DNA of 64,000 bases from assembly GCA_026004215.1 (NCBI GenBank), contig BPIR01000001.1, forward strand, positions 1,144,566 to 1,208,565, written 5' to 3'. The position numbers were made by a program, and so were the translations under genes. Shown one piece after another: positions 43,888 through 52,108 of this stretch (position 1 is the first letter of the stretch; each line of letters starts with the position of its first letter). A model generated the notes under the pieces. It made no database searches. It saw only the letters and a list, made by a program, of their open reading frames with translations, and was not told where the DNA came from. The DNA is from Candidatus Binatia bacterium. GTDB lineage: Bacteria > Desulfobacterota > Binatia > HRBIN30.

Positions 43888-45011
43888 CCCCCGCCCTCGC
43901 TGAAACCCGGCAGCGAATGGAGCAGTTCTCGTATGCGCGCAACAACGGTCGCGCTGGGCGTCCCGGGAGGGATTTGCAATTCGAAGGCCGGGGTTTCACG
44001 CAGCAGCGCTTCCATGGCTCGCTCGCGCTGACACACCAGTCCTCGTGGTTCGAGCTGCTCCCAAGCAGCCGCCAGGGCATAATAACGGCGCAGGTCGTTC
44101 ACCATGAGGTTGGCCGCACTCAGCCGAAACCAGGCCTGCTGGGGAGACAGCCGCCGACAAATCCATTCGGGCCCCCGCTGTGGGAAGAGCACGAGCCGAG
44201 CAACAGTGCGCGCTTGGCACTTTTCCCGGACTACGCGGTAGCCCCTACGTTCCAACATGTACCGGTGAGGTATCGGCTGCAAAATTTGCCGCCGACTTTC
44301 CAACCACTCGAGAGCGTTCCTGTCGAGCAGAATGGGCTCGGGCACCGCGTAAATGTCGCGTCCTCGCACAAATACAAAACTGTCCGACAACAAACGCATG
44401 TCGTCTTCCCCTGCCAGCGCTGTGGCCAGAGTGGATTTGCCCACACCGCTCGCACCGGCGAGCACCACCCCACCCGTTGGTGTGGCCACCGCCCCGGCGT
44501 GAATCGGGTGAAAACCTCGTTCCGTTTCCGCTACCCACCACAAGGGATAGTAAACCAGATAGCTCACCAGCGTTGGAAAACGGCGGCGCCGAAAATCACT
44601 CACGCGGCGCCCCACCCACCCGCGGCGGAGCCAATCCGTAAGGGAGCTGTTCCCCAAGCGAAAGAAAAATGTTCCGTGGAGAGCCAAGGCCTGCCCTTCC
44701 GCGGCGCGCAAGTGCAACACCAAATCCCGCAAATCGTCAACGCGCAGCCAAAGAAGCTCGCTAAAACCCAGGTACAAGTCGCGATCCACGCGGGTCCACC
44801 GCTGATCCGCCACACCCCACTGCGCCCGCGGCCACGGCTGCCCATCGACCCACCGTAACGTGGAGATGACACGCAACGGCGGCTCCGAAGGAGCTCCCTC
44901 GCCCACCATGGGTGCAAGGTGTTCGCGCGCGTACTGATGCACATCCTCACGGTCCACTTCGAAGGAGAACCCAATTCCGTGGAGATTGCCCACAATTCGA
45001 GACGAAGGCAT
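43884..45011 (-). CDS. HPr-kinase-like P-loop protein (HprK-related)
   Basis: A 375-residue protein from ATG 45011 with the core of HPr(Ser) kinase/phosphorylase. The P-loop GASGVGKST is at residues 186-194, preceded by HAGAVATPTGG, and LLSDSFVF (around residue 208) is the Walker B-like aspartate. Its own N-terminal half is not the HprK N-terminal domain. Related proteins are known in exopolysaccharide loci of XrtA/PEP-CTERM systems. No HPr, PTS gene or PqqD-like partner is seen nearby. It overlaps the glycosyltransferase by 4 bases. Target unknown; cytoplasmic. Confidence 0.75.
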   Translation of the reverse strand: MPSSRIVGNLHGIGFSFEVDREDVHQYAREHLAPMVGEGAPSEPPLRVISTLRWVDGQPWPRAQWGVADQRWTRVDRDLYLGFSELLWLRVDDLRDLVLHLRAAEGQALALHGTFFFRLGNSSLTDWLRRGWVGRRVSDFRRRRFPTLVSYLVYYPLWWVAETERGFHPIHAGAVATPTGGVVLAGASGVGKSTLATALAGEDDMRLLSDSFVFVRGRDIYAVPEPILLDRNALEWLESRRQILQPIPHRYMLERRGYRVVREKCQARTVARLVLFPQRGPEWICRRLSPQQAWFRLSAANLMVNDLRRYYALAAAWEQLEPRGLVCQRERAMEALLRETPAFELQIPPGTPSATVVARIRELLHSLPGFSEGGG

Positions 45012-45024
45012 CGCCCACTCGCGT

Positions 45025-46413
45025 TCATTTGAGAGCGGATCCGGTCTTCCCCGCTCCCGCCCGATTCCACGAACGCGGCAGTACACGCTGCACGAGAGCC
45101 GCTCGCGCGATGTGGCGCTCGAACGGTTGCAGCGCCGAACGCCAAGTGGCCACAATGTCGCTCCGCTGCGGCAACAACACCTCGTGCAGTCGAATTCCAG
45201 ATTCCACGCGGAAGAATGCAAGGAGAAGCCCAGCCGCCAGGGAGTAAGCCACTGCCGTGGCCAGCGCAGCTCCGACGATTCCCCACTTGGGGATAAACAC
45301 AACATTCAACCCCAGATTCGTCCCCAAGGCCACTATCCCTGCAAAAACATTGACTAGCTGCCGATTGCGACTAGTGAAGTCCCGCGAAAGAATCGTGAAT
45401 ACAGCCATCGCGAGGGCGCCAACTGCAGCAAAAGGCAATGGTTCGGCCGCAGGTGCGAACGATTTTCCGTACCACAACGGGATGAACCAAGGGCCGACCA
45501 TGACCAGCGTCCCTCCCGCCAGAGTGGTCACCAAGAGCACGCGCCGACAAGTCAATGCCGTCGTACGGTGCACTTCGGCTTTTTCGAGCGAAGCTAACTT
45601 TGGATAAATGACCCAACCAACGGCCTGCGGGATCTCCAGCAACATTTCCGTGAAGTGTAAGGCCAAGCTGTAAAACGCTGTGCGTGCAGGATCGAGGAAA
45701 TACGCCACCAAATACACATCGCTCCGAAACAACAAGTGCATAGTGAGAATTTGGGCGTAAGACTTGCTCCCAAACTTCAGTTGGCGCATCAAAAGAGAGC
45801 GATCCACATGGAAACCAAACGGGAGAAGCCGGTGTACTGTCCACAGGAGAGATGTCACGACGAACGAAGTTGCCAGAGCGTACACCAACAGGGCGCCATA
45901 TAAATTCAAGCGCCCCACGGCCCACAGGAGCACAAGGCCAACCAACACACCGCCAGCGCCAGCCAGCGTGCGCCGATTGTACACGCTAAACCTGCCCATC
46001 GCTTGCAGGACTCCCCAAAAGTAGTTGTCGATCAGCAACAGTGGGAGTCGCCACAACGCCAGCAACAGTGCCCAAGCCGGAAGCCCGCGCAACACCGTAT
46101 CCCGCAGCGGATCTTGCGCACACCAAACGACCACCGCCGCACCCACGCCCAGGAGCAAAGCCAACACGAGAGAATTGCTCGCCACCTGAGCCAGAGGCGC
46201 CCCCTCGCGCCGGGAGCAATAGACGTTGGCTTGTGTGATCCCGAGCTTGGTCATCGTCACCAGCGTAGAGGGCAACAGCAAAGCTAACGCCAGCAAACCC
46301 CGGTCATGGGGCCCCAGCCCTCTGGCAAGCACGATGCTCGTCACCATTCCGATGGCTGCCACGCCCACCCGCGAGCCAAACAACGCGATCATCTCTTGTG
46401 ACAAGCGGCCCAT
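45025..46413 (-). CDS. polysaccharide flippase, Wzx-like (MATE/MOP superfamily)
   Basis: A 462-residue polytopic protein with about twelve hydrophobic segments, in the family of O-unit flippases: it moves lipid-linked repeat units across the inner membrane. The start is ATG 46413 (MGRLSQEMIALFGSRVG...), 17 bases after the methyltransferase stop. GRGLGPHDRGLLALALLLP-like and SKSYAQILTMHLLFRSDVYLV segments match the MOP exporter layout. The flippase is the only one found in the locus, so it is probably essential for the pathway. Confidence 0.87.
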   Translation of the reverse strand: MGRLSQEMIALFGSRVGVAAIGMVTSIVLARGLGPHDRGLLALALLLPSTLVTMTKLGITQANVYCSRREGAPLAQVASNSLVLALLLGVGAAVVVWCAQDPLRDTVLRGLPAWALLLALWRLPLLLIDNYFWGVLQAMGRFSVYNRRTLAGAGGVLVGLVLLWAVGRLNLYGALLVYALATSFVVTSLLWTVHRLLPFGFHVDRSLLMRQLKFGSKSYAQILTMHLLFRSDVYLVAYFLDPARTAFYSLALHFTEMLLEIPQAVGWVIYPKLASLEKAEVHRTTALTCRRVLLVTTLAGGTLVMVGPWFIPLWYGKSFAPAAEPLPFAAVGALAMAVFTILSRDFTSRNRQLVNVFAGIVALGTNLGLNVVFIPKWGIVGAALATAVAYSLAAGLLLAFFRVESGIRLHEVLLPQRSDIVATWRSALQPFERHIARAALVQRVLPRSWNRAGAGKTGSALK

Positions 46414-46430
46414 GGCGTGGTCGTCCAGAT

Positions 46431-47216
46431 TCAGTGCTCCTGAGCAGCGCGCGTCGCCGGATCTTCGCAAACGGCCTTCTCACAAAAAAACATCCACGTT
46501 TGCGGCTTGTTTCCTGGTAAACGTTCCAACATGTCTATCCACCACCGGGCAAAAGCTGGGGCCCGAAAACGCAAACGATTGATTCGCCGCTGCACCGGAA
46601 ACCAGCGCAAGATGCCTTCTGTACGAATCACCCGGAAACCAGCCCGCTCTAACTCCTGCTCCGCTTCCCCCGGACGGTAGAGCACGTCGTAAATCTTGTA
46701 GTGTTCCAAACCTCGTTCGAGTCTGGCGGGGTACGAGGTGTCAAAGTTCAACGCGTCCACAACGAAGAATCCTTTGGGCGCTAACACCCGCTGAATTTCT
46801 GCGTACAGCCGTTGCCGGTCCGCCAGCTCGAAGTGGCGGACGAACCGGGCCGAATAAACAAGATCGAAGGAACCGTCCCGAAACGGCAAGCGAAATGCGT
46901 CGGTTCGCAGAAACCGCCAACGGGTTCCCGCCACTCGTTGGCGGGCTAGCCGCAACATCGGCATACTTGCGTCCACAGCCACTCCGAACGGCACTCCCTG
47001 GACTTCTGCGGTCAGGCGCCCGGGACCGCACGCCACTTCGAGAACTCGTCCTGGGCGTACCTCAGCCACCCATTGATTGAGAAGCTCGACCTGGCGCCGG
47101 TGGAGCAACCCGTTCAACGGCTGGGCGGTGCGACGCTCGAGGTAGGTATGAACCACGCCCTCGTCGCGATAGTACGTTTTCAATTCCTCCGGCCGTCGCA
47201 GCGAATGGTTGTGCAT
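46431..47216 (-). CDS. class I SAM-dependent methyltransferase
   Basis: About 261 residues. SAM motif I is VLEVACGPGRLTAEV, with DASMPMLRLARQRV and RFVRHFELADRQRL following. It resembles the methyltransferases of the 11/25 fold groups; the substrate is unknown. The ATG at 47216 is one base after the stop codon of the SDR gene, giving coupled translation; a start at 47237 is possible. It may methylate a sugar or a phosphate group of the repeat unit. Confidence 0.85.
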   Translation of the reverse strand: MHNHSLRRPEELKTYYRDEGVVHTYLERRTAQPLNGLLHRRQVELLNQWVAEVRPGRVLEVACGPGRLTAEVQGVPFGVAVDASMPMLRLARQRVAGTRWRFLRTDAFRLPFRDGSFDLVYSARFVRHFELADRQRLYAEIQRVLAPKGFFVVDALNFDTSYPARLERGLEHYKIYDVLYRPGEAEQELERAGFRVIRTEGILRWFPVQRRINRLRFRAPAFARWWIDMLERLPGNKPQTWMFFCEKAVCEDPATRAAQEH

Positions 47217-47217
47217 C

Positions 47218-48207
47218 TCACGTTTGCCTAGACGCATCCGTTTTCAATGACCCGAGCACGGCTTGCAAGTCGGACCTCCAGTCGGACCGAGGTTCCCACC
47301 CTAGCAACTCCTTGGTTGCGGAACAGTCATAGTACGCCCGCCGCGTTGCCCGGACGATCTGATGATACGTAACGGGCGAGCGCCGCCCCGCAAATCCCAG
47401 CACGCGTTCTGCTAGCATGGCCGCCGCCGCCACAACCTGCACGGGCAAATACAGCGGACGCCAACTCCCGCCGCTGAGTTCCCGGTACGCGTCGACCCAG
47501 AGGCGTTGTGGCACGTGAACATCCACCACATTCAGTCCTCGTCCGCTCACGTTGCGTGCGCGCTCGACCGCCAGGAACGCAGCTCGGGCCACACTCTGCA
47601 CATGACTGAGGGGCAGAGGGTAGTCCTTCCGAGCCAAAATAAACCTCACGCCGTCGCGCTGAAAACTCTGGCGCGCCAGCGGTGGTCGGCGACCTGGTCC
47701 CCACAAAAGACCTGGCCGCAATACGACGACAGGAGCGCCTCGCTTCGCATACCAGAGCGCCAACCGGTCAGCAGCGAGCTTGGAGCGACTATAATGCCCC
47801 CGCGCATTCGACTCGCTCTCGTACGGTGATGAATCGGTCACCGTATACGGATCCCGGGGCACGGCAAACACGCTGAGAGAACTGACGTGCACCACGCAAC
47901 CCACGCCGGCCTCGCCAGCGGCTTCCAACAGCGACATGGTGCCTCGAACATTGACCGCGGCAAAATCTTCCCATGTTCCCTCTGTGCTCACTCGAGCCGC
48001 TGCATGCACAATGGCGTCCACATTCTCCACGGCGCGCACCAAGAAATCCGGACTGCCCAGATCGCCGCTCACGACTTCCACTTCGCCCGGCCATGTAGGC
48101 GGCGTACTCCGGTGAACGAGCGCACGCACCCGTGACCCGTGTCGTGCAAACTCCTCTACGAGCGCCTGACCCAAGAAGCCGGCGGCACCGGTGACGAGCA
48201 CCCTCAC
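47218..48207 (-). CDS. NAD-dependent epimerase/dehydratase, extended SDR (3-beta-HSD-like)
   Basis: A 329-residue SDR. VTGAAGFLGQAL is the dinucleotide motif, HVSSLSVFA precedes the catalytic HYSRSK (Tyr139/Lys143), and RPGLLWGPG follows. It starts at GTG 48207 in a GTGA overlap with the Gfo/Idh gene. The substrate is probably a nucleotide-linked sugar, given the setting, though SDRs of this branch also act on other alcohols. Confidence 0.85.
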   Translation of the reverse strand: MRVLVTGAAGFLGQALVEEFARHGSRVRALVHRSTPPTWPGEVEVVSGDLGSPDFLVRAVENVDAIVHAAARVSTEGTWEDFAAVNVRGTMSLLEAAGEAGVGCVVHVSSLSVFAVPRDPYTVTDSSPYESESNARGHYSRSKLAADRLALWYAKRGAPVVVLRPGLLWGPGRRPPLARQSFQRDGVRFILARKDYPLPLSHVQSVARAAFLAVERARNVSGRGLNVVDVHVPQRLWVDAYRELSGGSWRPLYLPVQVVAAAAMLAERVLGFAGRRSPVTYHQIVRATRRAYYDCSATKELLGWEPRSDWRSDLQAVLGSLKTDASRQT

Positions 48208-49271
48208 CGTTCCGACCTCTTCATTCGGGCTTGCCTGGCCTCCAGCGTCGGTGCGAGCAATTGTTCGATCAATTGCACGACCGCTTTACCCGCGCGGGCC
48301 GACACGGGGGGAGGCAACCCTTGACGATAGGCAGCGTAAAACGCCTGCAAATGCGCCCCAATTCCCGGGTAGTATCGCTGTCGTCCCAACATAAAAGCCG
48401 CGGTGTTTGCCACAGTCGCGGAAAAGAGCTGGCGGGCTTCGTCTAGATTGGGGAACACTTTTGCCAGTGGCTTCGGCAGTTTCGGCGAGCGGCGCAGCAC
48501 CAAGGTCATATTGTTGAGGTTCATAAAGGCGCTCTGTTTCGTACCCAACAGCGCCACGGTATTGGCCAGCGGCCGTACCAAGGAGGACATTGTCAGTAGA
48601 CCGGTAGCACGCTCTCCCTCCACCATGGCTCTCAACTCGACAATGCTGCCATCGCCTCCGACACGGTGAAAGACAGACACGCGCCGGGGTTCTCCCAAGA
48701 ATCCATACGCAAGGTATGCCAAGTGGGGCACCGTGTCGAAAATCGGGCCGCCCGGCAAGTCTTGCTTCCATGCCTGGGGCTCTGTTCCCTCCCCGTCTGC
48801 AAAGCTTGCGAACAGTTCCACTCCTATGAGCTCTCCGAAGAAACCCATTTCCAAGGCCGACCGGGCCCGAACAACAACCGGATCGAACCAACGGTTGTGA
48901 TCCACAGTCAACACGCGACCGGTTCGTTCTGCAGTCGCCACCATGGCATCGGCCTCGGCTACCGACGTCGCCATGGGCTTCTCGACAAGCACATCTACCC
49001 CCGCCTCCATGAGCTCGATCGCGCAGTGAGCATGCGTGGTTGGCGGCGTCACGACATGCACGACCGCTGGTTCCAGCACCGCCAGCATTTCTCGGATGCT
49101 GGCGCAAGTCGGCAAACCCCAGCGCCGTGTGAACGCCTCGCGAGCTTGGGGGTGCGAGTCGCACGCTCCGACCAGCTCCACGCCCTCCAGCCGACGGAGA
49201 TACGTAGCGTGCACGTGGGCAATACGGCCGCAACCTAGCAGTGCGACACGGACCGTTGGACGAAGGGGCAT
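48204..49271 (-). CDS. Gfo/Idh/MocA-family oxidoreductase
   Basis: A 355-residue NAD(P)-dependent oxidoreductase. The Rossmann motif is VALLGCGRIAHVH (residues 9-21); the conserved EKP is at residues 97-99 (VLVEKPMATS); the TVDHNRWFDP segment and a beta-sheet C-terminal domain follow. In polysaccharide loci this family often oxidises a C3 or C2 hydroxyl of a UDP-sugar (as WbpB or WlbA) ahead of an aminotransferase; the DegT aminotransferase at 53562 could be the partner. Which sugar is unknown. Confidence 0.88.
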   Translation of the reverse strand: MPLRPTVRVALLGCGRIAHVHATYLRRLEGVELVGACDSHPQAREAFTRRWGLPTCASIREMLAVLEPAVVHVVTPPTTHAHCAIELMEAGVDVLVEKPMATSVAEADAMVATAERTGRVLTVDHNRWFDPVVVRARSALEMGFFGELIGVELFASFADGEGTEPQAWKQDLPGGPIFDTVPHLAYLAYGFLGEPRRVSVFHRVGGDGSIVELRAMVEGERATGLLTMSSLVRPLANTVALLGTKQSAFMNLNNMTLVLRRSPKLPKPLAKVFPNLDEARQLFSATVANTAAFMLGRQRYYPGIGAHLQAFYAAYRQGLPPPVSARAGKAVVQLIEQLLAPTLEARQARMKRSER

Positions 49272-49333
49272 GGGAAGAGCTCAGCGAAGCCGAGTGAGAA
49301 AGAAGCGATCTGAAATTCAGGAGCGATTCTAAA

Positions 49334-50341
49334 TCAAGCAGTCGCTCGCTGCCGGGAGTATTCCTGCAACTGCTTCACGTTATAGTATACGGGAGCACTG
49401 TAGTCCCCCACCTGCCCGCTCTGCAGAACGCTATGCACCTCGCGGATTGCATCCTCAACGGTGAAGCGAGGCACGAACCCGAGTTGCTCCCGGATGCGCT
49501 TAAATGAAACCCGGTAGCTGCGCCGATCCTCCACGTGATCAAAATACTCGACACGCGTTCCGGGCAAGAATTCCACAACCTTTTGAGCGATTTGGCCGAC
49601 GGTGAAATTGAGATGATCCCCGCCGACGTTGAACACGCCGCGATCCACTGCGGTTGCTGGGGCCTCGACGGCACGTACGAATGCCTCGGCTGCATCCCGG
49701 ACATGGATGTGCGGGCGCCACTGATTCGCTCCAACCACTCGGATATTCCCCATGACCGTTGCGCGCGCAGTGATAGTGTTCACCATCAAGTCGAACCGCA
49801 TGCGCGGCGATAGCCCACACACAGTTGCAAGTCGCAGGATGGCCACTTCAATGTCCCCGGCTTCGCGCAGCAGCATGTCTTCCGACATGATCCGGGTACG
49901 CGCGTAGAGCGACACGGGATGCAATGGAGACCTCTCGTCCAGCAAACCATTGCCGTTGGCCCCATACACACTGCAAGACGAGGCAAACACCAGTCGTTGG
50001 ACCGCAGCATCCCGACACGCCTCGAGGAGCAAGCGAGTGGATTCGTAATTCGTCATCAAGGTTTCTTTTGGGTCCAGATCGCACGCGGCGTCACCCACCA
50101 AAGCGGCCAATGCGATCACTCCACGGGCACCCTTCACTGCCTGCACGACATCGCGGATGTGGCAAATGTCCCCGAACCGGATCTCGAGGCCGCGGTTCCC
50201 TTGGAGATCCGCCAACCCGCGCTCTCCGTACAAAAACTTATCCAGAACGCGTACACGGTAGCCCCGCTCCAAAAGTTTGCGCACTACGTGACTCCCGATG
50301 TATCCTGCTCCACCTGTCACCAGAACCAAATCTCTTGCCAT
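49334..50341 (-). CDS. NAD-dependent epimerase/dehydratase-like SDR with Tyr-x3-Arg
   Basis: A 335-residue extended SDR from ATG 50341, with GGGAGGG 8-14 bases upstream. The dinucleotide motif is LVTGGAGYIGSH and the FASSCSVYGAN strand is intact. The catalytic dyad reads SLYARTRIMSE: Tyr146 is present but the lysine four residues later is Arg150. Because the lysine lowers the tyrosine pKa and holds NAD ribose, reduced or altered activity is expected. The codon (CGG) is in frame and no neighbouring substitution restores a lysine. It sits after a 338-base gap and may begin its own transcript. Confidence 0.8.
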   Translation of the reverse strand: MARDLVLVTGGAGYIGSHVVRKLLERGYRVRVLDKFLYGERGLADLQGNRGLEIRFGDICHIRDVVQAVKGARGVIALAALVGDAACDLDPKETLMTNYESTRLLLEACRDAAVQRLVFASSCSVYGANGNGLLDERSPLHPVSLYARTRIMSEDMLLREAGDIEVAILRLATVCGLSPRMRFDLMVNTITARATVMGNIRVVGANQWRPHIHVRDAAEAFVRAVEAPATAVDRGVFNVGGDHLNFTVGQIAQKVVEFLPGTRVEYFDHVEDRRSYRVSFKRIREQLGFVPRFTVEDAIREVHSVLQSGQVGDYSAPVYYNVKQLQEYSRQRATA

Positions 50342-50679
50342 TCCCAGATCCCTCCCTCTCTTCTGGATTCCGTTCCCTGATTGCTGTCGGTCTCGGCCCA
50401 CGAAGATTGGACCAAACCCGCCGGTGCTAGCGACCCGCACCTCCCAATCATTAGTGCCGCCTCTTGTCCAGCCCCCCGGCAGCTCGACGCGTCAGCACAA
50501 CTCGCGACTCCGGTGGACCCGGGCCCAAAACCGGCAGCGGGCGTTAGCAACCTTGCATTTGCTGGCGAAAACAAAGGTCGTCCTGAAAATCGGCACGGGG
50601 CAGGCATGTCAGATGGTTGGCTTGCGTTCCACAAAACTGCGGAAAATGCAAGAAAAATCCCAGGGCCCGCCCAGTCCCG
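50342..50679. other. intergenic gap with no gene
   Basis: 338 bases between the SDR start and the stop of the next gene, the largest break in the right-hand polysaccharide run. No convincing gene or RNA is visible. A short GC-rich block followed by T5 lies just after the stop of the gene at 50680, but its hairpin is too weak to call a terminator. The region could contain a promoter for the SDR gene. Confidence 0.4.
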
Positions 50680-51996
50680 TCAAAGCGTGGCGCAGAAGAG
50701 CGCAGCCAGGTCGCGAACATTGCGCTCGCGATCAAAATGCTTCACGACACGTTCGCGTCCGCCTCGAGCCAGCTTTGCGCAAAGGGACGGGTTATCGAGT
50801 AATTCCTCGATCGCCTGCGCCAGGGCTTGCGGGTCGTTCGGTGGCACCAAGCGCCCCTCCACCCCGTTGGTGATGAGTTCCCGTATGCCTGGAAGGTCCG
50901 ACGCAATCACCGGCAACCCCATCGCCATGGCCTCCACTAATACATTCGGGATCACATCCTGACGACCCGAATCTTCCAGAACCACACTGGCAAGAACGAA
51001 CAAATCCGCTTTCGCATACTCTTCGGCCACTTTTTCCTGGACGAGCGCACCGGTAAATTGCACCCGGCTGACCAGTCCGAGCCTTCGCACCTGCGCCTCC
51101 AAGATCGAGCGATACGGGCCTTCCCCGATGATCACGCAGTGCACGGGCCGGTGCACCCGGGCGCATGCTTCGATCAGAACGTGATGTCCTTTGTAGAGCC
51201 GCAGGCTGCCACAAGTGACGATGCGTGCCAGGGATTCACGCGCGCACCGGGGGCGCGGCGCAAAACGCGCCAGATCCACTCCGTGGTAGTTCACGACCAC
51301 CCGAGCGTCATTTTCACTCGCTAGCGCCCTCAGATGCTCTGCGTTGACTCGCGCACACGTCACCACAAAGTCCGCCTCGCGGAGCTTGGCTCGCAGCAGC
51401 ACCGGCATCAGATAGATGTCGTATGCGTGGGCTGTAAAGCTAAAGCGAAACCCGTACAGCCAGCGCAACAGCAATGCGGCGGACGTGGCATAAGTGGCCC
51501 AGTGGGCGTGGATTCTCGAAATCCCTTCGCGCTGGAGCCGCTCTCCGAGGTACACCGCTTTCGGAAATAGCCACAGCGTCTTGAGCAAATACACGGTCGG
51601 GCTCGTGTTCCACCACGCCTCGGCACGCATCTTCCAGGACATCGGCGCGTCGGTCTTGGCGGCACCACGCTTGCGGGCGAGGAACCACTTCCGGTCGCGC
51701 CACCATTCCCGCATCAATCGCGCAAGGGCCTCCACATATTTCCCGGGCCGCTGCCAAGCAGAGCGGGCATTCGCCCGGAGTACCGCGAAAGACCACGCGG
51801 CAGGCAGGTAAGTTACCTCCTGCCGTAATACTTCTGCCTCGGGTTGTTGTTTGCCCGGTGGTGGCTTTTCCAGAGAGTACAGTCTGAGCCCCAACCCTAG
51901 GCGCCGCAGCGCCACGGCCTCCCACATGACGAAAGTTTGATGCAGAACTGGGAACGCCGGATAGAGAAAAGCGAGCGGCTCGGTTCCCGCCGTCAT
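50680..51996 (-). CDS. family 4 glycosyltransferase
   Basis: About 438 residues if it starts at ATG 51996 (MTAGTEPLAFLYPAFPVL); a start at 52053 is also possible and no ribosome site is decisive. It has a GT-B fold, with HAHWATYATSAALL in the acceptor domain, GSLRLYKGHHVLIEACAR in the donor domain, and the E-x7-E region in VVLEDSGRQDVIPNVLVEAMAMGLPVIASD. The frame upstream of 52109 overlaps the sugar-transferase gene and is not used. It adds one sugar to the repeat unit. Confidence 0.85.
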   Translation of the reverse strand: MTAGTEPLAFLYPAFPVLHQTFVMWEAVALRRLGLGLRLYSLEKPPPGKQQPEAEVLRQEVTYLPAAWSFAVLRANARSAWQRPGKYVEALARLMREWWRDRKWFLARKRGAAKTDAPMSWKMRAEAWWNTSPTVYLLKTLWLFPKAVYLGERLQREGISRIHAHWATYATSAALLLRWLYGFRFSFTAHAYDIYLMPVLLRAKLREADFVVTCARVNAEHLRALASENDARVVVNYHGVDLARFAPRPRCARESLARIVTCGSLRLYKGHHVLIEACARVHRPVHCVIIGEGPYRSILEAQVRRLGLVSRVQFTGALVQEKVAEEYAKADLFVLASVVLEDSGRQDVIPNVLVEAMAMGLPVIASDLPGIRELITNGVEGRLVPPNDPQALAQAIEELLDNPSLCAKLARGGRERVVKHFDRERNVRDLAALFCATL

Positions 51997-52108
51997 CGAA
52001 ACTTGCGCCTGCGGGCGATTCTCAGATGCTGTCGATACAGAGCCGGCCCGCATACTGTGGAGAAGCGAAGACCCTCGGCCCCAGCAATTGTCTCCTGGCA
52101 CCTCTTGG

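Noticed and set aside
50600..50680. Possible intrinsic terminator after the gene at 50680-51996.
   Set aside because: GGGC/GCCC can form only a three- or four-base stem with a tiny loop before the T5 tract, too weak to call.
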